DNA of 9,011 nucleotides from a candidate division FCPU426 bacterium. Lineage in GTDB: Bacteria; Oederibacteriota; PGYV01; Palsa-1178. The stretch's first letter is position 1, and every line of letters begins with the position of its first letter. The stretch lies in contig PMTB01000218.1 of the NCBI GenBank assembly GCA_003167475.1, positions 1 through 9,011 on the forward strand, given 5' to 3'. A model generated the notes under the pieces. That model saw only the letters and a program-made list of their open reading frames with translations. It ran no database searches and had not been told where the DNA came from. Shown here in pieces: positions 1 to 7,775 of the stretch. The position numbers and the translations under genes were made by a program.

Positions 1-150
1 GGGCTTAAGACCCTTAAACTGATAAAAAGCCTTGGCGGGAGCGGGATAGTCGTGGAAGCCGGAAAAACTTTCCTGCTTAACAGGGAAGAACTTAAGGGTT
101 ATGCGGATAACAACAATATTTTTATATACGGATGGAGGAACAATAAATGA
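1..150 (+). CDS. lpxI: LpxI-family UDP-2,3-diacylglucosamine pyrophosphatase, C-terminal fragment
   Basis: The frame starting at base 1 is open and ends at the TGA at 148-150, giving 49 C-terminal residues; the start lies outside the window. The segment VVEAGKTFLLNREEL (residues 17-31 of the fragment), followed by a short stretch ending in a Gly-Trp-Arg tail, resembles from memory the conserved end of the LpxI (DUF1009) family, where a V-E-A-G-K/R-T-L-L-L-D-R-E-E block precedes the C-terminus. LpxI hydrolyses UDP-2,3-diacylglucosamine to lipid X and UMP at the cytoplasmic face of the inner membrane, and replaces LpxH in many Gram-negative bacteria. The stop codon overlaps the next start by ATGA, so the two genes are probably translationally coupled. 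Only the C-terminal domain is visible, so no catalytic residues can be checked. The family call is good but not certain. Confidence 0.72.
   Translation, partial: GLKTLKLIKSLGGSGIVVEAGKTFLLNREELKGYADNNNIFIYGWRNNK
134..138 (+). promoter_or_regulatory. Ribosome binding site for the aminotransferase
   Basis: A GGAGG sits 8 bases before the ATG at 147 and inside the last codons of the lpxI fragment. It fixes the start and shows that ribosomes can initiate independently despite the ATGA overlap. Confidence 0.75.
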
Positions 151-1253
151 TACCCATATCAAAACCGAACCTGGACGAAAAGGAAAAAGAAGCCGTTTTG
201 GCGGTGCTTAATTCAGGCATCATAGCGTCAGGGCCGAAAGTAAAGGAATTTGAGGCTGATTTCGCGAAATACACCGGTGTTAAGCACGCGATAGCCGTGT
301 CAAACGGTACATGCTCGCTGCATACCTGCCTTGTAATGAACGGTATAGGAAAAGGCGACAAGGTCATTACCTCGCCGTTCACTTTCATCGCTACCGCGAA
401 CTCAATACTGCACTCGGGCGCCGAGCCTGTTTTTGCGGATATAAAAGAGGGGTCATTCAACCTTGACCCCGACAAAATAGAAGCAATCCTGAAAAAAGAC
501 TGGATGAAAAAGATAAAGGCTGTCATGGTGGTCCACCTGTACGGCCAGGTCTGCGAGATGGACCGCATACTTGAAATCTCGAAAAAATATAACGTTAAAG
601 TAATTGAGGACGCGGCCCAGGCGCACGGCGCGAAATACAAGGGACAACAGGCCGGTACTTTTGCAGACGGAGGCTCTTTCTCGCTTTATGCCACGAAAAA
701 TATCACGACTGCCGAAGGCGGCATGGTAACCACCAATAACGACAGGGCGGCGGAGATAGCGCGTTCCTTTATCAATCACGGTTCCGAGAGGATATATTTT
801 CATACAAGGCTGGGCTACAACTACAGGATGACCGATATCGAAGCGGCCATAGGCGTTGTACAGTTGAAAAAACTGGATTTATTCAATGACAAGCGCAGGA
901 AGAATTCCGCGGACCTTGCGGCCCACTTGCAAAAATTTTCATGGATAGCCGCGCCCACGGAAGAAAAAGATTGTTTCCATATCTACCATCAGTTCACTAT
1001 CAGGGTCAAGAACGGGAAAAGGGAAGAAGTGGTGAAGCAGCTCACTGAAGAGGGCGTGGGAGCCAAGGTTTTCTATCCCATACCGCTTCATATGCAGCCG
1101 TACTATAAGGAAATCATGAAGAAGACGCCATCAATGCCTGTCGCGGAAAAAGCCGCGCTCGAAGTCATCAGCCTTCCGGTGCACCCCGGCCTTACAGATG
1201 CGGAAAAGACAACGATCAAAGCGGCATTTGACAAAATCAACGGGAGAATATAA
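147..1253 (+). CDS. DegT/DnrJ/EryC1-family PLP-dependent sugar aminotransferase (possibly GnnB-like)
   Basis: This is a full-length (368 aa) fold-type I PLP enzyme of the DegT/DnrJ/EryC1/StrS family, which transfers an amino group, usually from glutamate, to a keto sugar nucleotide. Family landmarks are all visible: the N-terminal PISKP block (3-7), the SNGT phosphate-binding turn (52-55), the VIEDAAQAHGA motif with D155 contacting the PLP pyridine nitrogen and Q158 beside it, the YATKN segment with K184 as the expected Schiff-base lysine, and GYNYRMTDIEAAIG (223-236). The ATG at 147 is supported by GGAGG at 134-138, 8 bases upstream, and by the ATGA overlap with lpxI. Coupling to lpxI suggests the substrate is UDP-3-keto-GlcNAc, as for GnnB, which with the oxidoreductase GnnA makes UDP-GlcNAc3N for amide-linked lipid A. 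This is inference; a perosamine-, WbpE- or ArnB-like role cannot be excluded from sequence alone. Confidence 0.93.
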   Translation: MIPISKPNLDEKEKEAVLAVLNSGIIASGPKVKEFEADFAKYTGVKHAIAVSNGTCSLHTCLVMNGIGKGDKVITSPFTFIATANSILHSGAEPVFADIKEGSFNLDPDKIEAILKKDWMKKIKAVMVVHLYGQVCEMDRILEISKKYNVKVIEDAAQAHGAKYKGQQAGTFADGGSFSLYATKNITTAEGGMVTTNNDRAAEIARSFINHGSERIYFHTRLGYNYRMTDIEAAIGVVQLKKLDLFNDKRRKNSADLAAHLQKFSWIAAPTEEKDCFHIYHQFTIRVKNGKREEVVKQLTEEGVGAKVFYPIPLHMQPYYKEIMKKTPSMPVAEKAALEVISLPVHPGLTDAEKTTIKAAFDKINGRI

Positions 1254-4200
1254 TTGAAACTCAAAGAACTTCACATATTCGGTTTTAAATCATTCGCGGA
1301 CAGGACCTCGCTGCAGTTCGGCCAGGACATAACCATAGTCGTGGGCCCCAACGGTTCGGGAAAGTCAAACATATTTGACGCCATACGCTGGGTGCTGGGC
1401 GAGCAGTCCGCAAAGTCGCTCCGCGGCGGCAAGATGGAAGACGTCATATTCATAGGTTCCGACTCCAGGAAGACCCTCGGCATGGCCGAAGTGTCCATAG
1501 TCATGGACAATACTGACAAGAGCATTAATCTTAATTATAACGAGGTCAAGGTCACAAGGCGCCTGTACCGATCGGGCGAGAGCGAATATTACATCAATGA
1601 TCAGCCGGTGCGCCTGAAGGATATCGTAGAAACATTCATGGACACAGGAGTGGGCCTGGATTCGTATTCGATCATATCGCAGGGCGAGGTGGACAAGATA
1701 ATCAACGCCAAGCCGGTCGAGAGAAGGGAAATATTCGAGGAAGCCGCTGGTATCACCAAGTACATAAAGAAACGCGACGAGGGGTTGCGCAAGCTCGAGG
1801 CCACGGAGCAGAACATGCTGCGTATTAACGATATTCTTGTGGAAGTCAAAAGGCAGGCCTCCGTGCTGGAGCGCCAGGCTAAGAAGGCGGAACAGTACAA
1901 GGTATTGAAGCAGGAATGTTCCGACATGGAAATACGGATGCTTAAAAAAGAGATAAAGGAACGCACCATAAAGAACCGGGAGTATAACATAAAGAAAGCC
2001 GATATTGACGGAAGGATAGAGGCCGAGGAAAAGGGACTGTCGCAGTTTGAGCAGGAATTCGATGGGATGAAGTTCAGGAACCTGGAAATGGAAAAGGATA
2101 TAGCCGAGAAGAGGGAAAAATGGGTCATTAAGCAGGAGGAGATCAAGAGGCTTGAAGATTCTCTTAAATACCTGGCTGAGCGGCACGCGGAACTTTTATC
2201 CCGCATAGAAATATCCAAAAATGAGAATGTGGAAAATGTCGGCAAGATAGAGGGAATTAAGGTCGAAATAGGGAATAAGAATAACGCCGTGGTCAGGAAA
2301 GAAGGCATCATTAAGGACAGGGAAGCGCAGCTTGAGAACCTGAGCAAAAGGTATGAGGTTTTTATAGACGAGTTCGAGGGGACAAAAAAGGACCGCGACA
2401 GGAAGACCGCGGACGCCGACGGATTTAACAATGAAATGAACGCCCTTAAGGGTAAAATAGTGGAGCTTGAGCTGAACATGAAAAACATTGATGAGCAGCT
2501 TGTAAAGCTTGACACACAAAAAAACGAGGCTGATGAGAGGCTGCGCAGGACAGAGATAGAAATGCAGTCCATCAGCGTCAACAGGACGCTTAAAGAAGAG
2601 GAAATACGGGCCATCAAGGAAAAAGAAGAGTTCCTTCTGAAGGAAAAGATGCGCAGAAAATCCTCTCTTTTGAGCGTGGAAGAAACCCTGAAAGAACTGG
2701 GGCTGGCCATATCCAGGCTTGAGTCTAGGCGGAATTTCCTGAAACAGATGCAGGACAGGATGGAAGGTTACGGTGAGATAGTCAGGAAAGTGCTTACCGA
2801 GTACAAGGTACAGCTGGATGATTCCTCCAAAGGCGACCTTGTGGACGTAGTCGCCAACCTGATAGCCGTGGAAAAACCCTACGAGAGGGCCGTGGAAAAA
2901 ACCCTGGCCGGATTGCTGCAGACGGTCCTTATACGCAATGAAAAGCTCATAGAGGAGATATTCACGCTCTATGAGATGGAAAAAGGCGAAATAACATTCA
3001 TAAATTCCAGCAACCTCAGGATAAACCCGGAAGCTGTGCTTAAAGGCTGGAAAGAATCTGTCGTTCATAAAAATGTCGTGGCATACCTGCCCGAACAGAT
3101 CCAGACCGAGGCCGGGAACGAGGTCGTAAAGCTCCTTTTTGCCAATATATTCGTTGTGGAAAATCTGGAAAAGGCAAAAACGGTCCTTGAAGAGGTGAAA
3201 AAGGACGGGCAGTACTACCTGCTCACGCTCAATGGCGAATTGATATCCAATTATAATATTTATACAAAAGGCGAGGGCCTGGCGGGAGAGGGGTTCCTTT
3301 CCAGGGAGAGGGAAATAGAGGAGATTAATTCCGAGATACAGACCGCCAAGGGCAAACTGGTTTCCGTAGAGGAAGAGCGTGTTTTTCAGGCTGGCCACAT
3401 AGCCGGGATGGAGCTTCAGATCGAGAGCCTGTCAGTGACCTACCATTCGCAGTATGTGGAAGTCATAAAAGACGATGAAAGAATGAAACAAAAGAACGAG
3501 GACCTGGAAAGGCACGAGGCGTCCTTAAAACGCGTAGAACAGGAAAATGCCCAGTTTGCCTCGGACAGGAATAATTTTAATACCGGAAGGGAAGCCCTTT
3601 TAATAGAGGAAAAAAGGATCCTTGACAGCCTGGAAAACGCCAAAAAGCTCATAGAAGAATCCAGGCAGATGATAGCCAGGAAAGAGGAAGAGCTGAACAC
3701 GGAAAAGAACGTCATAGACGACAAAAAACTCGAGATTGTTACGCTGAAAAACGATTATGAATTCGAGATAAACAACAGGACCATGCTGGAAACCCGCCTG
3801 AAGGAAATTGAAACCGGGTACGCCAATACGGTCGCGGAGATCGAAGCGTTGAACCTGCGGGTGCTGCAGGCGGAGGATGAAAGCCGCCAGAATGCCGGCA
3901 AGATAGAGGTCATTAAGGGGTCGCTTAAATCCGACGAGGATTCCCTCGAAGGCGCCAAGCGTTCGCATGAGGAATTCAAGGCTGTAATGACCCGGACAGA
4001 GGAAAAGATAAAACATATGAGCAAGACCAGGGATAAGCTGAAAGACGATCAGTACGATATAAAGATCCTGATAAACGACATGGTCGTACAGATAGCGAAC
4101 TTCTTCGAAAAGTTGCAGCTTGAGTTCAAAGTCACGCCCGATGAGAACGAGGTGCTGAGCATAGAAATAGCAGAAGAAGAATACAAGGAACTCAACGTGA

Positions 4201-4991
4201 AGGTCACGGAATACAGGGAAAAGATAGACAAGCTCGGCGTCATAAACCTTGTGGCCATAGAGGAATACAACGAGTTAAAGAGCCGCAACGAGCATTTGCA
4301 GACCCAGTATAATGACCTTATCACGGCCAGGGAAAATCTGAAAAAGATCATCAAGAAAGCAAATGAGGAATCAAAGGAGCTTTTTGTGGTGGCTTTTGAG
4401 GCCATACGTATTAAATTTGCCGACGTTTTCAAAAAGATGTTTAACGGCGGCGAGGCGGACCTGCTTTTATCCGACCAGGAGAACATACTCGAGTCTGGCA
4501 TAGATATTATAGCAAGGCCGCCCGGGAAAAAGTCTCAGACCATATCGTTGCTTTCGGGCGGCGAAAAAGCCATCACGGCAGTGTCGCTTTTGTTCGCTTT
4601 GTTCCTTACAAAAGCCAGCCCGTTCTGCGTCATGGATGAAATAGATGCGCCGCTTGACGACGTTAACGTCACCAGGTTCACCAACCTGGTGAAGTCCTTC
4701 AAAGCCACGCAGTTCATCATCATCTCGCATAACAAGCTTACAATGGAAATAGGCGACGTGCTCTACGGCGTAACCATGGAAAAAGCCGGTGTTTCGCAGA
4801 TCATATCCGTCAAAATGTCGCAGGACAAGGAAAAAATAAAACAGATACTCTCAAAAGACGGCAAGTCTGCCGCGCTTAAAGAATCGGAAAAAAGGGCCGA
4901 GGAAGCCAAGGAAATAGCCGAAGCAGACGCCTTAGGCGACTCTCCTGACAAGAAAGACGGAAAAGAGGAAGCGGGAGATGGAGAAAAATAG
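1254..4991 (+). CDS. smc: Chromosome segregation/condensin protein SMC
   Basis: SMC is the ATPase core of the bacterial condensin Smc-ScpAB; it dimerises through a hinge and extrudes DNA loops to help segregate chromosomes. The architecture is complete over 1245 aa. The N-terminal head carries Walker A GPNGSGKS (31-38), R57 at the usual arginine-finger position and the Q-loop ISQGEV (Q143). A long Lys/Glu-rich coiled coil (about 175-500) leads to the hinge (about 503-675) and the return coil (about 680-1010). The C-terminal head has signature LSGGEK (1100-1105), Walker B PFCVMDE (D1128, E1129) and a downstream SHNK H-loop. It starts at TTG, directly after the aminotransferase stop, with GGGAG just upstream and the usual M-K-L-K-x-L-x-I-x-G-F-K-S-F opening. 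Two oddities stand out: the hinge lacks the usual N-P-G-G-x-M-T-G-G glycine motif, and a highly charged tail of about 57 residues (1189-1245) extends past the head. From memory, Bacillus SMC is about 1186 aa. Neither scpA nor scpB is in the window. Confidence 0.98.
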   Translation: MKLKELHIFGFKSFADRTSLQFGQDITIVVGPNGSGKSNIFDAIRWVLGEQSAKSLRGGKMEDVIFIGSDSRKTLGMAEVSIVMDNTDKSINLNYNEVKVTRRLYRSGESEYYINDQPVRLKDIVETFMDTGVGLDSYSIISQGEVDKIINAKPVERREIFEEAAGITKYIKKRDEGLRKLEATEQNMLRINDILVEVKRQASVLERQAKKAEQYKVLKQECSDMEIRMLKKEIKERTIKNREYNIKKADIDGRIEAEEKGLSQFEQEFDGMKFRNLEMEKDIAEKREKWVIKQEEIKRLEDSLKYLAERHAELLSRIEISKNENVENVGKIEGIKVEIGNKNNAVVRKEGIIKDREAQLENLSKRYEVFIDEFEGTKKDRDRKTADADGFNNEMNALKGKIVELELNMKNIDEQLVKLDTQKNEADERLRRTEIEMQSISVNRTLKEEEIRAIKEKEEFLLKEKMRRKSSLLSVEETLKELGLAISRLESRRNFLKQMQDRMEGYGEIVRKVLTEYKVQLDDSSKGDLVDVVANLIAVEKPYERAVEKTLAGLLQTVLIRNEKLIEEIFTLYEMEKGEITFINSSNLRINPEAVLKGWKESVVHKNVVAYLPEQIQTEAGNEVVKLLFANIFVVENLEKAKTVLEEVKKDGQYYLLTLNGELISNYNIYTKGEGLAGEGFLSREREIEEINSEIQTAKGKLVSVEEERVFQAGHIAGMELQIESLSVTYHSQYVEVIKDDERMKQKNEDLERHEASLKRVEQENAQFASDRNNFNTGREALLIEEKRILDSLENAKKLIEESRQMIARKEEELNTEKNVIDDKKLEIVTLKNDYEFEINNRTMLETRLKEIETGYANTVAEIEALNLRVLQAEDESRQNAGKIEVIKGSLKSDEDSLEGAKRSHEEFKAVMTRTEEKIKHMSKTRDKLKDDQYDIKILINDMVVQIANFFEKLQLEFKVTPDENEVLSIEIAEEEYKELNVKVTEYREKIDKLGVINLVAIEEYNELKSRNEHLQTQYNDLITARENLKKIIKKANEESKELFVVAFEAIRIKFADVFKKMFNGGEADLLLSDQENILESGIDIIARPPGKKSQTISLLSGGEKAITAVSLLFALFLTKASPFCVMDEIDAPLDDVNVTRFTNLVKSFKATQFIIISHNKLTMEIGDVLYGVTMEKAGVSQIISVKMSQDKEKIKQILSKDGKSAALKESEKRAEEAKEIAEADALGDSPDKKDGKEEAGDGEK

Positions 4992-5844
4992 TTTTGTAAA
5001 GCCCCGTTCATTCCTCGACAGGATTAAGTCCATATTTTCGGCAGGGCCGGCAAAAGAGCACATAGACGACCTGGAAGAGGCGCTTATAGAGGCTGATATA
5101 GACCTGGCAATAGTGGATGAACTCACCGAGGCCCTGAAAAAAGAGCGCGTCTCATCGTTTGAAGCCGCGAAAAAATTCCTTAAGGACCAGTTTATTTTCA
5201 AACTTAAGGAAAACAACCCGGACAGCGTTAAACACCGTAAAATAATGATATTGACCGGAATTAACGGCGCCGGCAAGACGACCACGGCATCTAAGCTGGC
5301 GCACCTTTACCAGTCAAAGGGCAAAAAAGTGATGTTCGTGGCGGCGGACACCTTCCGAGCCGCGGCAATAGAACAGCTGGAAACCTGGGCCAAACGCTCG
5401 GGCACGGATATAGTCAAAGGTATGGACGGCGGTGATCCCGCGGCCGTTGTTTTTGACGGAGTGGTAAAAGCGAAAAAAGAAGGGCATGACGTTGTCATCA
5501 TAGACACGGCAGGCAGGCTGCACACAAAAGTAAACCTGATGCAGGAACTGCTGAAGATAAAGCGCGTGATACTCAAGGAATTCCCCGAGGAAGACATAGA
5601 TACCCTCATTATAATAGACACAAACACGGGGAAGAACGCTTTTTCCCAGGCCAAGGAATTCAATGACACGCTGAAACTGACGGGGGTTATTTTAACGAAG
5701 TTCGATTCGTCGGCAAAAGGCGGGAGTATTATACGGATAAAGCACGAGTTAAATCTGCCTATTAAATATATGACTTTTGGAGAAAATGTCGAGGCCATTT
5801 CAGAGTTTAACGCGGAAGAGTTTGTAGAAGGTTTGTTTGAGTAA
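4978..5844 (+). CDS. ftsY: Signal recognition particle receptor FtsY
   Basis: FtsY is the membrane-associated SRP receptor GTPase. It pairs with Ffh through a composite GTPase site to deliver ribosome-nascent-chain complexes to the Sec translocon. In 288 aa it has the N domain helices (about 10-80) and the complete G domain: G1 GINGAGKT (94-101), G2 DTFRAAAIEQL (124-134), G3 DTAGR (176-180), G4 TKFD (240-243) and the closing FGENVEAISEFNAEEFVEGLF. The D-T-N-T-G-K-N-A-F-S-Q-A-K-E-F segment matches the FtsY-type rather than the Ffh-type sequence, and there is no methionine-rich M domain, which separates it from Ffh. It lacks the long acidic A domain of the E. coli protein, as is common in short FtsY proteins. 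G4 reads TKFD rather than the more usual TKLD. The ATG at 4978 overlaps the end of smc by 14 bases, with AGAGGA (4964-4969) upstream, so expression probably follows smc. Confidence 0.96.
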   Translation: MEKNSFVKPRSFLDRIKSIFSAGPAKEHIDDLEEALIEADIDLAIVDELTEALKKERVSSFEAAKKFLKDQFIFKLKENNPDSVKHRKIMILTGINGAGKTTTASKLAHLYQSKGKKVMFVAADTFRAAAIEQLETWAKRSGTDIVKGMDGGDPAAVVFDGVVKAKKEGHDVVIIDTAGRLHTKVNLMQELLKIKRVILKEFPEEDIDTLIIIDTNTGKNAFSQAKEFNDTLKLTGVILTKFDSSAKGGSIIRIKHELNLPIKYMTFGENVEAISEFNAEEFVEGLFE

Positions 5845-5861
5845 CGGGTTTTACCGTGTCC

Positions 5862-6029
5862 GTCATTGCGAGGAGCCGTCTTTGTTCTTTGGCGACGAAG
5901 CAATATCAGTTTCACCGATAAGCTTTAGAACTTAATGCCACAAAAGAACAGAGATTGCCATGAACCACTCGCAGTAGCTCGGGTACATGGCAGGCTTTCG
6001 TCGCTGAGGGGCCTGCTCCTCGCAATGAC
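5862..6029. repeat. MITE-like palindromic element with 15-bp terminal inverted repeats
   Basis: The ends 5862-5876 (GTCATTGCGAGGAGC) and 6015-6029 are perfect reverse complements. Further inverted pairs lie inside: GCGACGAAGC (5892-5901) against GCTTTCGTCGC (5994-6004) with one extra base; TGTTCTTT (5883-5890) against AAAGAACA (5943-5950); and TGCCATG (5956-5962) against CATGGCA (5986-5992). The first two inner pairs cross each other, so they could not form together in one strand. No ORF of note lies inside and I see no clear target-site duplication. The end sequence resembles a GTCATTGCGAGGAG...GACGAAGCAAT repeat that I recall from many unrelated bacterial genomes. It fills almost the entire ftsY-recJ gap (5845-6052). 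It may be a non-autonomous transposable element, a transcribed structured spacer, or both. Confidence 0.85.
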
Positions 6030-6044
6030 AGCTCAAAGCAAAAA

Positions 6045-6048
6045 GGAG
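6045..6048 (+). promoter_or_regulatory. Ribosome binding site for recJ
   Basis: AAGGAG ends at 6048, four bases before the ATG at 6053. The spacing is short but the purine run is clear. It lies just outside the right end of the palindromic element. Confidence 0.6.
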
Positions 6049-6052
6049 CGCC

Positions 6053-7756
6053 ATGCGCTGGATTTATACCGAAAATAAAAGCATAGATGAAGCTTTAAAG
6101 AGTGAATTAAAGGACAAACTGAACCTTCCTGACTACATGATTAAATCATTCGTCAACCGCGGCATAGACACCTTCGAAAAGGCGCGGGAATTATTCGAGA
6201 TCGACAACGCCCCGCTATTTCCCCCGTCTTTGTTTGAAGACATGGCCAAAACTGTTGCCCGTATCGAAAAAGCGGTAAAGGCAAACGAAAAGATCGTCAT
6301 TTACGGCGATTACGACGTTGACGGCGTCACTTCCATAGTAGAGCTTTACCTGTTCATCAAAAACTTCGTGAAGTACAATAACATCGATTTCTATATTCCC
6401 CACAGGCAGGACGAGGGGTACGGCCTGAACATTGAGGCGCTGGAAGCCATAATTAAAGACGGCGCAAAGCTCATTATTTCCTTAGACTGTGGAATATCGG
6501 CTGCCAAAGAGGTTGATTTTTGTGTTCAAAAGGGCGTGGATATAATTATCACCGACCATCACATACCTGAAGAGGGGACCATTCCGAAGAATGCTTTTGC
6601 CATAATAAACCCCAAGTATTCAAAAACTTATCCTGAAAAGGAGCTGTCCGGTTCCGGCGTCGCGTACAAACTTGTATGCGCTCTCGCGGATTCCATGAAG
6701 ATCGATATAAAGAACGAACTGATCGATTTCGCGGCAATGGGCACGATCGCCGATATCGTCCCACTTACCTACGAGAACAGGATAATCGCCCGCAGGGGGT
6801 TTAAACAGATAGCTAAGACAACCAACATAGGATTGAAAGCCTTAAAGGAAGCCGCTTCCATCAAGCCGGATGCCATAATTTCGACGTATCACGTGGGTTT
6901 TATACTGGGTCCCAGGATAAACGCCGCGGGCAGGCTTGAGCACGCCAAGAAAGCCGTTGAATTGTTCGTTTCAAACGACAGGGAAGAAACTGTTTCGATA
7001 GCGGAAGAACTCAATAACACCAATGAAGAGCGTAAAAGCATAATGAATAAAACTCACGAGCAGGCAATGTGCATGCTGAAAGACAAATTCAATGAAAATG
7101 ATGATTTTGTCATAGTCCTTTACAACCCCGAATGGAACGCCGGGATAGTGGGGCTGGTAGCCTCAAAGGTGTTACGGGAATATCACAGGCCGGTCTTTAT
7201 ACTAACCAAAAGCGATGACGGCCTCATTCACGGCAGCGCCAGGAGCGTGCCTTCGGTTGACATATTTGAAGCCATTAAGGCCGCTCACGGCAGCCTGGAG
7301 CGCTACGGCGGACATAAGTTGGCGGCTGGCGTGACTATGAAGGAAGGTAATTTGCCGGCCTTCACAAAAACAGTCAATGATTTTCTGAAGAGAATCATGA
7401 AAAAAGAGGATTTTGAGCCGTCATTGCACATCGACGACGATATCAATGAGGCAATAAACATTAAGGACATCAAGGTATATGATAAACTGCAGCCATGGGG
7501 AGTCGGGAACAGGCGGCCCGTCTTCACCCTGACAGGCGTTGAGGTCAGGGATGTAAAGTTGATGAAAAGCAATACCATGAAGTTTTATGCCCGCCATAAG
7601 GAAAGGTATTATAATTTCCTGATGTTCGGCCACAATGACGAGGATGCCACAACCATTAAAGCGGGCCAGTTCCTTGACGTGGCCTTCACCCCGACGATTA
7701 ATACCTGGAGGGACGAGGAATCCCTTGTGCTGGAAGTTGAGGATTACAAGTTATAA
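6053..7756 (+). CDS. recJ: Single-stranded-DNA-specific 5'-3' exonuclease RecJ
   Basis: RecJ degrades single-stranded DNA 5' to 3' with Mn/Mg ions and acts in RecF-pathway recombination, base excision and mismatch repair. The 567-aa product is close to the usual family length. DHH-domain motifs are all present: DYDVDG (86-91, motif I), SLDCGIS with D145 (motif II), TDHH (167-170, motif III), and TIADIVPL with D234 (motif IV). The GPRINAAGRLEHA block (286-298) follows. The DHHA1 domain carries GSARSV (394-399) and the nucleic-acid-binding RYGGHKLAAG (417-426). The C-terminal part (about 455-567) fits the OB-fold segment, including QPWGVGNRRPVF. The start at 6053 is preceded by AAGGAG. It follows ftsY after a repeat-filled gap of 208 bases, so it may have its own promoter, although I cannot point to one. 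The intact DHH and GGH motifs and full length argue for an active enzyme. Confidence 0.96.
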   Translation: MRWIYTENKSIDEALKSELKDKLNLPDYMIKSFVNRGIDTFEKARELFEIDNAPLFPPSLFEDMAKTVARIEKAVKANEKIVIYGDYDVDGVTSIVELYLFIKNFVKYNNIDFYIPHRQDEGYGLNIEALEAIIKDGAKLIISLDCGISAAKEVDFCVQKGVDIIITDHHIPEEGTIPKNAFAIINPKYSKTYPEKELSGSGVAYKLVCALADSMKIDIKNELIDFAAMGTIADIVPLTYENRIIARRGFKQIAKTTNIGLKALKEAASIKPDAIISTYHVGFILGPRINAAGRLEHAKKAVELFVSNDREETVSIAEELNNTNEERKSIMNKTHEQAMCMLKDKFNENDDFVIVLYNPEWNAGIVGLVASKVLREYHRPVFILTKSDDGLIHGSARSVPSVDIFEAIKAAHGSLERYGGHKLAAGVTMKEGNLPAFTKTVNDFLKRIMKKEDFEPSLHIDDDINEAINIKDIKVYDKLQPWGVGNRRPVFTLTGVEVRDVKLMKSNTMKFYARHKERYYNFLMFGHNDEDATTIKAGQFLDVAFTPTINTWRDEESLVLEVEDYKL

Positions 7757-7764
7757 ATTAAATA

Positions 7765-7770
7765 GGGAGG
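7765..7770 (+). promoter_or_regulatory. Strong ribosome binding site deciding the start of the 117-aa protein
   Basis: GGGAGG sits 5 bases upstream of ATG 7776, in the short gap after recJ. It is the best Shine-Dalgarno sequence in this part of the window and rules in favour of the short form with an N-terminal hydrophobic segment. Confidence 0.8.
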
Positions 7771-7775
7771 TGTAT

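Noticed and set aside
1601..3398. Long minus-strand open frames inside smc (about 369 and 400 codons)
   Set aside because: They lie wholly antisense to an unambiguous SMC. Their compositions (Ser/Phe/Leu-rich) are what reading codons such as GAA, GAG, AAG and AAA backwards produces, and no domain is recognisable.
4978..5844. Ffh (SRP54) instead of FtsY
   Set aside because: There is no C-terminal methionine-rich M domain and the G domain ends with the FtsY-type FNAEEFVEGLF tail.
5844..5862. Small ACGG/CCGT stem just after the ftsY stop as an intrinsic terminator
   Set aside because: The stem is only 4 bases and no T-run follows it.
7635..7775. N-terminal extension of the 117-aa protein to an ATG at 7635
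   Set aside because: It overlaps the end of recJ by more than 120 bases and places a low-quality basic leader before a signal-type hydrophobic segment. ATG 7776 has GGGAGG at ideal spacing.
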